A stretch of 64,000 nucleotides of DNA from Ricordea florida (taxonomy: Eukaryota; Cnidaria; Anthozoa; Corallimorpharia; Ricordeidae), in the NCBI GenBank assembly GCA_949710005.1, contig OX453285.1, positions 25,780,502-25,844,501 on the forward strand. Direction: 5' to 3'. Position 1 is the stretch's first letter, and the number at the start of each line of letters is the position of its first letter. Under the pieces are notes generated by a model. It was not told the DNA's origin. It did no database searches and was given only the letters and a program-made list of their open reading frames with translations. Shown piece by piece: positions 44,973 to 57,700 of this stretch. The position numbers and the translations under genes were made by a program.

Positions 44973-45239
44973 CTGGAGAATGTTGTACATTTTCACTTTA
45001 GGCTTCACGGCGTAAAACTCCAACTAACTGGGCTCAGACCGTTTGTTGTTTGAAATGCTATATCTTTATACAGTTAATTAACTTGACGAAAAGCAAACTG
45101 TAAAACCTGTAACAAACCAACTGCTGATCGTAGCAGGATATAGAAAATATAGCTACACAGGAGCCCATTACCTACATTAAAATGTAAAATTAAAATCCAC
45201 CTGGAATGACTTTATAAAAAGACAGGAGTGAAAAGAGCG

Positions 45240-45700
45240 GGCTTACCCCTTCACTCCCAAGATATGTCTGGTAATTCTCCTTAGCAAGTGTCATAACCTT
45301 TGTATAATGGTTTGGATTTGGAGCAAGATCGACTCGACATCTCTCAGTTGACGCGGATTCTCATAATTCTCATCATCCGTTTGTTTCAAAGTATACTGAA
45401 ATCGTAGGGAGAAGTCACCTTTTAATCAAAACTGGAAGTGGGAGGGTTAATACCCCTATTTTTGACTTCTCACGATCTGAGTGCTTGCTGATCAACCCCT
45501 ATATTCTCATGGTCTGCTCACTTCATTTTGATATCGTATAGAGAAGTTAAACGGTGATAACTTTTCATGAACTGCAATATTCTTATGACTTATCTACCTC
45601 ACTTTGTGCTGATACTGTGTAGAGAAATTAAAAGATCACTGCTGGTGATCAACTCCTATATTCGTATGACCTGTTTCCTTCAATTTTGAGAGAAGTGAGA
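45240..45700. repeat. Diverged tandem repeat, about 85-95-bp unit, 3' of NISCH
   Basis: Words atattctcatggtctgctcactt...gtatagagaagttaaa, atattcttatgacttatctacctcact...gtgtagagaaattaaa and atattcgtatgacctgtttcc...gagagaagt recur in order. Related blocks lie at about 52920-53160 in NISCH intron 13. Confidence 0.6.
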
Positions 45701-45707
45701 TGCCGAT

Positions 45708-48700
45708 CTAAGGCAATTCTTGGTTCTTTGCTTTCATCACCGGCAGTGCACCGCCATGAATATCCGCCCAAAGCTTGCAAATCAAGCTCACTGCTTTCTC
45801 TTTTTCTTCGTACGTCTGCGCAATAATCCGCCAGCACGCTTTCTCGTCTGCTTGACACACTTCATGGGTTATTACACAAAGCTCGCCTATACTTGCCGAG
45901 TCGAAGCCGTCCGGCACATCTTCGTTATGGAAACGAGCCGGCTCGAACAACAAGCTAAAGTCACACGAGTTAAAGTCACTGAACTCTACGCGTGACAGTG
46001 ACGCAATGTCACGCAAGTCCTGAACTTTATACTGAGGGTTGTTTGGGAGTCCTGTGGCAAAAAGCGGAAGTGGATAGTTCACGTGGTCCTCGACACACAA
46101 GCATAAAGACTTGTCCATGATTATTAGGGTCCTAGGCTCTTCCGCTCCGGGTCTGGTTTCGTGGAAAACCAACAGGTAAACTAAGATTGTGACGTCCTTG
46201 ACGAGAGAGCAATGCGGAGAATGCATACTGGACTCAGAGATGGCATCCTTGAGAATTTCCAAAGTTTCGTCGCTCGGATAAACGAACCGAATACCATTTC
46301 TAACGTCAGCGGCTTTCGAGAGCAGATCGGTATCGCTAATCGATTTCGAGTCGTAAATACTCACCGGGACCACCTCCGAGCTTGGTTCAGGCGTAGGCGT
46401 CCGATTTTCAGACAACAAAACGGCGTTAACACGTTCTAGAAACGCACTCGTGAGGTTAAAATCGCGCGTGATGAGGGTAAAAGTGTCTTCTTTGAGGTCC
46501 GTTTCAAGTCTTAAGGTTTGATCGAATAAACCGACGCAAACCTGCCGCAGTTTGCAGATCGAAATAAAATTGAAACATATGGACGGTTTGCTGTCCTTAA
46601 CTCCATCTGAGATCTCCAATTTCACTCCTTTCTTCTTGTTGATGGACTTTCGATTCTCTCTGTCCGCGAGAATGTAAACAAACAAGTTGGTAAGTAGCAC
46701 GCAAACTTTGAATTCAAGGGACGGTTGAAGGTAAGGCGTGCAGCCGGTCCACAAGACGTGCAAAAGAGTCTCATCTTCATTCCTGTCCTTTTGAGAAATC
46801 CATTTATGAAAGAAACTGTCCAACACCTTTCTGTCTAGTGTGATCAAACTCTCCAAACCGTTCACCATTGTCGGTTTGAAGATTGGCAAGCTGTCCGACC
46901 CTACCCTACGGTGAGTCTTCTTGTGCTTCTGATCAGCAACAATACCTTCGCACGACTGCGCGACCATTGACGGGTTCGCACCGCTTGCATCTAGTAGATC
47001 CTGACCGTGTCGGGGACCTGGGAGCGACTTTGGATTTGAATATGTAACTTTGAGGTCGGCTTGAAAGCTGTCCTTCCACACTTGCGCCAAAGACCGCTGA
47101 AGCTGTGCCCGCTCGTCCACGGATCGAAAGATTAAATGCCAGCAATTTTGTTCCCCGACCGGAGCGGCATCCATATCTTTCTCGAAGATTAGCGAGAGTC
47201 CGAAGACACCTAAGAACTCGCAGACCCGACTGCCTCCGAGCCCGAAAACGTCAATTCCGACAATTCGACTGATTTCCTGGGACTTGGTAACAACCCACTG
47301 TGGCGTTGAAGGAGGCGCCCGAACGAACGAGGGCAGCGGCCAGTGAACGTGGTCTTCGTCACACAAAAAAATCGTCGAATTGGTGACGATCAAACTCCGG
47401 AGCATCCTCGTGAGATCCCCGCTCTCCTGAACATTTAACGAGGCCCAGTCGGGAACTTCTCGGACAATCGAATACATCAAAAGATGTTGGTCGTCGCTGG
47501 TCGAGTAGCGCATCTCGGACTTTGCCAATTCATATTTCAATTTGTCAACTTTACTTTCGTCTGGAAACGTGAGGATGGGAAGGCTGCCGGGAGAAAACTG
47601 CCTTCTGACTCCAGGCGGTTGGAAGCATTTATCCTCTGTCAAGGGCTCGCCGAGAACGTCTTTTAACGCCCCTAAAAATCGGTCTGTTTTTTCGGCGTCG
47701 CGCGTGAGAATGGTAAATGTCCCTCGGGCACCATCTTGCTTGACTTCCATTCGGAACCCTTGATCGTACAAACCGAAGACAACTTCCTTTAGTTCTCGAA
47801 AAGGAAAGCTGTAGAAACACCGAAGTACGTTACGAAGGTCCTTTCCGGTCTTCAAAAGATGGAGACTTTCCGGGGAATCTAAATGCGACGAGTGGAACAG
47901 GTAGATGTTCACATTTGTCATAAGAAGGCACACGGGCAGCTCGTGCTCTGGACACACATAAGGAAGGCACCCTGACCACAGGACCAGACGGACCATCTCC
48001 ACGGAGGACCCAGAGCGGTCATGCCGTAAACAGCCCACATCAATGAACTCCTCGTGAAGTGCCTGGTATATTGTTTGGACCTTATTTGGGCAGGTCCTTT
48101 CCGACGCACTAGCTTCTTGTTCCACTGACACCATGCTGTTGGGGGAAACACTGAACAAGGGATCTGTAAGAAATTCTTCGAAAAAACTGGTAAGGATGCT
48201 TTGTTGGATTCCTAGTGGATTTGCGCATTCTGTTGTGTTTCCAGTGAAGACTCCGAGAGGTGGTTCTTCAATCTTGGGAACAGGCGAAGAGGCGGACCTA
48301 TGTGAGGGGTGGAAAGTGCTTATTTAGAATGCGATAAACGGGTGATATATTTATACAAAAACATGATGATGGGACAACAAATGATTACTAGAATTTTACA
48401 TTGGAATGGCGTTTGCTCATTTGAATTAAAGGCGCGACATATGTTTACAAAAACCAACACCTCTAAATTCCGACTGGATTCAGTGAATGAAGAACCACTA
48501 TTGGATATTCCTCTCCATATTCCAATTTCTAAAAAGACGTGATTCAGAGAGCAAAAACGATACCTCTCATTTATGAACTTGTAAAGCAGGGCGAACAGCT
48601 CAGCGGCCTCCTCCATGGAGCGCATGCGGTATCTCGCGACTTGTCGATAGTCTTTCATGGCATGGGCGGAGACGGAGCTGTCAGTAAACACGGATTGGTG

Positions 48701-51700
48701 ACGTCGCCATTCTTTGGAATAGATGTCCCGGATGTCAACGCAGAAAACACCCTCGAGTCTCAGAATGTCAACACTACTAATGTCGTCTGAGAGAGGGATA
48801 AAAAACCAACAAGCCCCGTCAGTATAGACTTCAGTGGTACAAATAAAAAGTAGAATTTCAAGGGAATCCCAGTGTCCAAACCGGGGTAGGGTGGGGACAC
48901 AAAAATTGAGTTCATCAAACGGGTTGATAAATGGAATCAATGTAAGTAGCCGGGCAACTGTGCACCTACCCCTCCCCTAACCCAACAAGTTCTAATAAGT
49001 TAAAAAGTTAGCTTTAATTTTGGGTCAGGGGAGGGGTAGGTACACAGTTGCCAAGATACATAGATTGATCTGATAAATATCAGTTGAATCACCATGAGAT
49101 AAAGGGAACGTTGATGTTAAAAGCACTAGCCCTTCGCCCATTGGACGAGGCTACGGCGCCTGACTTTTTACCTAGTTTGTGTTTGGCACATGTCTTGCCG
49201 GTGCCAATCTGAATCTCAAACAAAAGTCCTTTACACAGGTCCACGCCGACCATTCTCTCGTCGGTGCCCCCTTCAGAATGGCCCTCTTCCGCCACTTCTA
49301 CCATGTATGTGCCTGAAGTTCTACAAATTGAGTTACAAAGACAACTCCATGAGACTTAGTTCATTTATACATATCTACAAACATAAAAATGAAATGACAT
49401 TAATTGATCATCGCAGTTATGTACACAATTTAGGCAGCTGTGAAATTTAAGGCTGAAAAAATGATCAATTAATCACATATTACTCCGCCGTTCAAATATA
49501 TGGTCTTTCATATATTCATTTGTATCATTCTTCTCCATCTACGGGTATGTTACGAACTCACAATATGACCAGCTCCCAGTTGGCTTGATAGCTGAGTTGG
49601 TAGAGCACTGCTCCGGTATCGCAGAGGTCATGGGTTCGAATCCCGTTTAGGCCTGAGTTTTTTTTTTTCAGGCTTAAATTTCACAGCTGCCTAAATTGTG
49701 TAAATAACTGCAATGATCAATTAATGTCATTACATATTACTCCGCAGTTCAAATATATGGTCTTTCATATATTCATTTGCATCATAAAAATGAAAGGGAG
49801 GTACCAGAGATTAGCCCTGTCGAGGGTACCCCCAAAAACAAAACTAAAAATAATAAAAAAGTTAATTAATTAATTTTAATTTAATTCTATATTAATTCTA
49901 TGAATTCTAGAATTGTGATAAATATAAACTTTACAATGTTAATAAATCTATATGAAAAACTTGAACGAAAGCTACCGAATTGTAACATTGTATGGTTTGA
50001 ATACCAGTGAAAACGTTAGAGATGCCATGGAAATTTTATCAAATTAAACAGCATCACAATTTTTTTTTAAGTAGCTGGGAAACTGTTCACCTACCCGTCC
50101 CCTAACCCAACATTCATTCTAACTTTTTACCTTAACATAACTTGTTGAGTTAGGGGATGGGTAGGTGCACAATTACCCAGATACTTGTATTGATCCAAGT
50201 TATCCAAGAATGAGTATGCTATAGAAGTAGGATACAAAGAATTATACAGACAGAGAGACCAATACCATCTAATACCATCTGAGAGAAGAATAATACTATA
50301 ATAATTTAATAACATCTATAGCCAGAGCATTTGGGCCAATCAGGAACGGAGAAATATTTTTGACTGAATAATGATACCAAATTTTTTTCTGACGGCTTCG
50401 TTACGATGCATCTTGACTACTGAAGCAATCAGTCAGTTCATAACATTGCACGTACACTTCAGCGTTCAACTCCATTTTCTCGTGAAGTAGTTTTTCCAGC
50501 TCGGGTGCAAAACCAAATTTAAGTCGATGAGGATCTGACTCATCTTCGTTCATTCCACTCTCGGTGCCCTAAAACGAAAAATAAACAAAAAATGGTTGTA
50601 TATCTCTAAGTGAGATCGCCTCAATAAGGTCGCACAAGCATTGCTATTTTATTGGCAACATTACCTCATGAAATAAATGAGATTCCAAATGGGTCCTAGG
50701 CACCCACGCCTCCTCTTCTTGACTGGTAAGACTGGTATTGCCTACACTGAGTGTGTCCTTCCTTTGACACAACTGATCATCCGTGGGCTCAACCTGGTCA
50801 GCTGCCTGTTCTTTACCAGGCTCCTGGAGGAAGAAGATAGTCTGGAATGTTACTTGCAATGAAGAGTACTGTATTGTGGTACGATTGGCAGAGATCTCAT
50901 GTATGTACCCACCACGAGTCCCATTGTTCGTAATTGTTTCCCTTTAAAGGCAGAGATCTCATGTATATACCCACCACGAGTCCCATTGTATGTAATTGCT
51001 TCCCTTTACAGGCAGAGATCTCATGTATATACCCACCACGAGTCCCCCGTACGTAATTGAATGGTACGTTGACGTAATTGAATGGAGCGTTGAATAATTT
51101 AACATGTCATACGTAGTTGGGGACTCGTGGTGGGTATATACACGAGATCTCCCCCGTATGATTTGTTTAACTATACAATGTGGTGCTAACTTTTTTTACC
51201 TGTGGATCAAATCACGCAGTGGATCCTTAAACAAACAAATAAATTTATTATACCTGAGTCATTTCTTCTTCTCCTTGAATTTGGTCAAAAATTCTCAGCC
51301 ATGAATCTCCTCCCAACTGACGAATTTCCTCCACGCGCGAACGGAACTCGGCATCAGTATCACCAACAACGGAATTTGATTCTAAAACAAAAAAGAAAAT
51401 TTACACCATCAAACCATGCAGTGTGACCATTCTTTGTAAAGCTACTGAACAGCACTGTAATGTGGTACTGTTTGTTTTACTATACAGTGTGGTTCTAACT
51501 TTTTCATCTGTGGATCAAACCATGCAGTGTGACCATTCTTTGTAAAGCTACTGAACAGTACTGTACTGTGGTACTGTTTGTTTTACTCTACAGTGTGGTT
51601 CTATCTTTTTCATCTGTGGATAAAACCATGCAGTGTGACCATTCTTTGTAAAGCTACTGAACAGTACTGTAATGTGGTACTGTTTGTTTTACTATACAGT

Positions 51701-54700
51701 GTGGTTCTATCTTTTTCATCTGTGGATCAAATCATGCAGTATAACCATTCTTTGTAAAGCTACTGAACAGCACTGTAATGTGGTACTGTCTGTTTTGCTA
51801 TACAGTGTGGTTCTATCTTTTTCATCTGTGGATCAAACCATGCAGTGTGACCATTCTTTGTAAAGCTATTGAAGAGCACTGTAATGTGGTACTGTTTGTT
51901 TTACTATACAGTGTGGTTCTGACTTTTTCATCTGTGGATCAAACCATGCAGTGTGACCATTCTTGAGAAAGCTTCTGAACAGTACTGTACTGTGGTACTG
52001 TTTGTTTTGCTATACAGTGTGGTTCTATCTTTTTCATCTGTGGATCAAACCATGCAGTGTGACCATTCTATGGATAGCTACAGTAATGTACTGTGGTACT
52101 GTTTGTTTTACTATATAGTGAGGTTTATTTTGTACCTGCTGAGGACATACTGGACTGCATATCTGTCTTCGGATCAAGACTTATCACTCTGTCTATGCTT
52201 TTTGCCTAAAAGAAGGAGAAACGAAAGCAACACAAAGAATCTGAGAATCCACTTTTCTCAAACCCACTATAAAAAGCCCCTCAGATAGGACTTCTATTTG
52301 TTATGGATTTTCTCACAGGCAAACTCAGTGTACCTTCGGTTAACTTTATCCCAAAAAATAAACTGTACAACAGAGAAAAGGAAAAAGCAAATCAAGGCCA
52401 GATTATTAGATGCAACACAGAACTAACCGATTTATTGTACAGACTAGACACCAGAAGCTTTAAAACACAAACTACCAATTTACTCCTAACATCTGAATAG
52501 CAATTCTCCTTAGTGAGTAGCAAACACTTCCTTGAAAATTAGTTTGGATAATTTGAATTTAGATCACTTTGACAGTTTTGTGCGGATCATTTTCTCAATT
52601 CTCATTTTTAGTTTCCTGGACAATGTAGTAATACATTGTACGGAGAAGGAAAAGTTCACATTGCAACCAGGTGGACAGTCAGACATAGTTAGATGCTATC
52701 CCACTGGTTTGAAATAATGAATGTAACTTTAAAGGTACAATTCACTGACCACATGCTTGAACACTCCTGTCTAGTGTCTTCTTAAGGGGAAGAAGGTTTC
52801 AGACTTCACAGCCTTGTCCAATCACCCCTGAAGAAGACGCTAGACAGGAGTGTCGAATCATCGGGTCGGTGATTTGTAACTTCTTAAGTTACATTCATTA
52901 TTTCAAACCAACGTAGCATCAAACTTTGTCTGATTGTAATGAAAGCTTGCACATTGATCAACTCTGAGATAACAAATTATCTTCTCAACTCTCCTCATCT
53001 GTTTGCTTGATAGTGTCAAGATATTGTAAAGAGAAGTTCATATTGATCACTTCTGAAAGTACTGATTATCTTTGCAACTATCATCATCAGTTTTCTTCAA
53101 AATGTATGGATATTTTAACTTAAGAGAAGTTGCATATCGATCACTTCTGTATGTGAAAGGTTATTGGTTTTCAAAGTTTCACCTTCTTGTGGCCATGTTT
53201 GGGTTTAGGATGCTGTGGTGGGGTAGGGTAATTGATAATCTCAAAATTCTGTTCTTCCAGGAGAAGGTCCCGGATCTTAGTCATCTCTCTTGAAGAAGGG
53301 CGTTGACCATCGAGCTGAAGCTGCAAGAAACGTTAATGTATCAACAACAATATGAGATCATCCATGAAACCATGTAGTGTGACCATTCAACTGACGAATT
53401 TTCTCCACGTGCGAACGAAACTCGGCATTGCTATCATCAACAACGGAATTTGATTCTAAAACATGAAAGAAAATTTACACCATCAAACCATGCAGTATGC
53501 CCATTCTTTGTAAAGTTACTGAACAGTACTGTACTGTGGAACTGTTTGTTACTGTACAGTGTGGTTCTAACTTAAACATCTGTGGATCAAACCATGCAGT
53601 ACAGTACATGTACTGTCATCTATTACTTACTGTAAGGTGGAAAGCTCTGTGTTACCTGCTCAGCACGTTCCTCAAACGCAGTAAAGATTCTAACTCGGTA
53701 CATGGAAGCCTTAGCCAATGTATTTCCTTGTAAGTCTAACACTTCCAAGCAAGGCAGACCTCCCAGTGAAATAACAGAGCTGACTTCTGTTAACTTGTTA
53801 TCACTTAGATCAAGACTAACTAATGAGTACAGTCTATCCAAGCCTGGAAAGCACAACAGTATTGAGTCTGTTAATTGACTGGACCTCTGAAAGTAGTAAC
53901 CTTGTTGCTTTTAATGCTATTTAAGTAACTCTATTTCTAATCTTTGGTTGGCATTTAGGCATGAAGTATCAAAGCCCTCAAGAATCCCTGTATAATTTTT
54001 TTTTTGCAATTTTTAATCTGCTTTTAATCTTAGCTACATGTATGTTGTCTACTAATATTAGGATAAACTACCATTATCATTACTGTTATCATTACCATTA
54101 TTATTATATTATTATCATCCTTACTATTACTATTATTTTCATTACGATTATTAATTTTACTATCAATATAATTATTATAAGCATTATTCTTAAGACTCAC
54201 TATTATTATATCACTACACATATTATTGGATGCTCTGGTACATGAAGTTACTGTAATAATCATCTCCAGACTTGTTATCAGTCATTTGCAATTTACCTTC
54301 TGCTGTGTCAAAGTGATTGCCAGCCAAGTTAAGTCTCTTGATGTTCCCAAGTTTTGTATTCAAATTGTTTCCAAGAGTTGAAATAGCATTGTGGGATAAA
54401 TCTAGTTCTACCAAACTTGATAATGCCTTGGGGAAAACAACACCATGTTGTCAAAAGTTGTTGTAAACAACATGAAATTTTTTTTAAATAACTGATTACC
54501 GGTATTTCTTACACTATAGATAGCAAGTTTGTCAACCAATCACAATGCAGCATTTGCAGAAGTATGCAAGCTGGTTCCTATTAAATGCCGTATATTTAAC
54601 ATTCAGGTATACTTGAAATGCACGCTTGTTATGGCTTCTTACCTGGAGATGATCAATGCTGTCCATACAATTGTAACTCAAGTTTAAACTTGTGATGTTT

Positions 54701-57700
54701 GGTAGCAGGGCCTGATGAAACAGAAGTACATTGTAAATATGTGAATATGCAACTGGTTTGTTAACCCTTTCACTCCCAAGGGGTCTCCATTTGACGAGTA
54801 AAATCGTCTGGCGTTGGACAGAGTAAAATCTATAAAGTCACTCTTGGGAGTGAAAGGGTTAAAGCTATGACTTACAATGAACAGAATTACAATGAACAGA
54901 CTTACAATTCACATTGGAAGTCAGTTGTTTGAATACACTGCAATACCTACTGTCTTTAGTGCAAGGTCAATTAAATATAAAAATATAATGATAACTCTTG
55001 TAGTAAAAGTGTTAACAACTGTTCATACAGGGGTTTTGCTCGAGGCCAGATGCTTGACGCATGCTAATCTGGCATCTAACATCCAGAAGTTCACATGAAA
55101 TAATAATAAATTCTTTTTGAGTGTGAAAAAAATCACTCATGTTTGCTTGTTCAACCTATCAATCAAGTACTTCCAAAGTTAACCAAAAACCAGAGGATAC
55201 TGGCTCTAATAAAAATCAAAGTTTCATTTTGCTCAAAATCATTTTGCTTTTTTGCATATGGATTAAACTGTTGACTTCTAGAGAAAAATATGACATGACT
55301 AACCACAGACTCATCAATGTAAGGAAGGTCATTCTTGCTGAAATCAGCTTCTGTAACAAATTTCCAGGATCTTAAGTCAGACGTAGGGCTGAAAGATGCC
55401 ACGCCACTTTCGTCAACACTCTCTAAAATGCCCTGCTCCCAGATTTCATCATCGACCAAAATGTCCTGCACGTGATTAGAAAAGCAATGAAGGAAACTTA
55501 AACAGTGTTTGACAAAACCATCATACACACCATGTGTAAATGGCTATAAATCAGATTATGCTTGCCCCCCGGCAAACAATGAACAATAAAGCAAAAGTGG
55601 AAACTATTTCTTTCAACTAGCTACTTATACATTTCTTTCAACCATTAACTTAGGCTTGATCTGAATGAGGAAATATTAGCTTCCATGTAATGCAAAACAC
55701 TTGCGTGAAGGTCACGATGTTTCATTTCTACTTTTTACTTGTACCAGTGAAATAAAACTTAAGAAAAATTGATCATTTATATAAAGACCACGCCCACCAG
55801 GGATTATGGGTAAATTAAAAATTCAGTTAAACTAGGCGAAAATGCCATATTTTACCAAAAAATTGTAGATTATTAAGTTTGAGCATAAAATAAAGCTAAA
55901 GAAGTGATTTTTCCCCCAATTAGAAAATTTTAATTTTTTCTGACATGTTACAAGAATGGGTATGGTGATCGTGCTACTGATCTGTTGCTATTTTTAGGTG
56001 TATGCAGTTTTATTATATCTCTCAGTTAGTACACGCGCTATGATTGGTCAATTTAGCGGGCCGTACTTCACTGTACGGCCCGCTAAAGTTTGTTTTGGTC
56101 GCCAAAATGACTCCAGAGATATAATAAATATCTTATTAACCTCGTTTTCTCGGTCCGTACTGTAAAATACGGATCCTCGTTTTTTCCCGTCGATTTATGG
56201 CCCGCGCGCTTCGCGCTTGGGCCATAAATCGACGGGAAAAAACTCGGTCCGTATTTTACAGTACGGACCTCGAACTTGATTAATAAGAGGTATACAATCA
56301 TTAGGAGCATACCTTAAGCAAGTGTATTGAGTGATGAACAACAAGTTCCTTTACACGATTTTGAAGAAAATTTACTCCTTCAAATGGCTCCACATCACAA
56401 CCACAAATCTGAAATAAGAAAGTAACATAAGGTATCAGTACTGTGTGCTACAGATATGACTGCTACGTACAATTGAAGAAACTGTATGTTTTAATTACCA
56501 ATCTATCAATAAATTGAATCAGTCAATCAAGAAATCAAATAAACAATCATCCTGTCAATCAGCCAATCAAAACCTTGTCAATCAATTAATGAATCAATCA
56601 CAATTACTGGTTAATAATTGATTTATTATTAATCAATCATTACCCAACCAATCAAGCAACCAGGAAATCATATTCTTAGTTTAATGAATGGCTTTAAATG
56701 ATCAATTTATTATTAACAAGGATTAAAAATAATCTACCTCTAGAGTCTCCAAGGATTTGAAGATTGAAAGGTTGCATTTGAGTGTGATGTTGTCACTGAG
56801 TTCCACTTGTTTCTCAGAGCCTGAGATCTGTAAATCAGGAGTTCAACCATTATGCAGTTTGCAGAAGTCAAGAGACAAAGGATTAGTAAAAATAGCGAAT
56901 AGGAATGATGGAATGACTCACGGAGGGAGAAAGAAAAAAGGTTGTTGGAAAAGTGAGAAAACAAGGAAAAAACTGAATAAACTAAGATAAGGTAAAATAA
57001 AGGAAGAAAAAATTATATCAGGATTAAAAAAAGTGAGCAAAATCAAGTCTAACCAAGTTTTCTATAATTCCTGTATGCTCTATTCATTTGATATATTTGT
57101 TTTATTTAAATTTGTTAGGTAAAATTAATCTTGGTTTGTAGTGTAGTGTAGTGTAGTTTTCACTGTAGTGGGTAATTAAAGAAATTAGTGTAATTAGTCT
57201 GTTTTTTTGTACGTTTTTTGTATTATACTCCTGCAAAGGAAAAAAATAAATAAATTACAAAAAAAAACTCTAATTAAATCTCTTAAAGTAACTTGTAGTT
57301 TTCTTAGGAGTGGGTTTTGTTACTAGTGTCTTTAAGTTTTAAACCCAGATTTTTAAACGTGTGCCTCTCAAAGAATTCACTTTGTAAACTATGTTAAAAC
57401 TAGACAGCTTTAAAACAGTTCTCTCATGAGATAATATCTAAGCCTACCTTCAGATGCTTTAGTTGGCTGATAAAATCATACAGATTTCCAATTTCTCCAT
57501 GAGGAAAGTGAGAATCTAGAAGAGAAAAGTGAAATACAAAGTAAGCAAGGAAAACTCCCACCTGTGCCACAGGAGGCCTACTGACTAGGGGTGATTGACA
57601 TGCTTGCTTCACATTAACTTTACTACTGACAGTACTTCATGTTTTTGAATTATTGCATGAATTTATAAAATCAATATTAAATTAGATTAATTTAATTGTC

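Noticed and set aside
45720..47763. Several plus-strand open frames opposite the last NISCH exon
   Set aside because: They are antisense shadows of a long, clearly coding exon.
49582..49653. Functional tRNA-Thr gene
   Set aside because: Weak anticodon stem, repeated flanking sequence and a SINE-like setting argue for a SINE head.
51672..52288. Series of repeated open frames with similar peptides (also 29393-29581 on the minus strand)
   Set aside because: They are translations of the 106-bp satellite; the period is not a multiple of three, so frames change between monomers.
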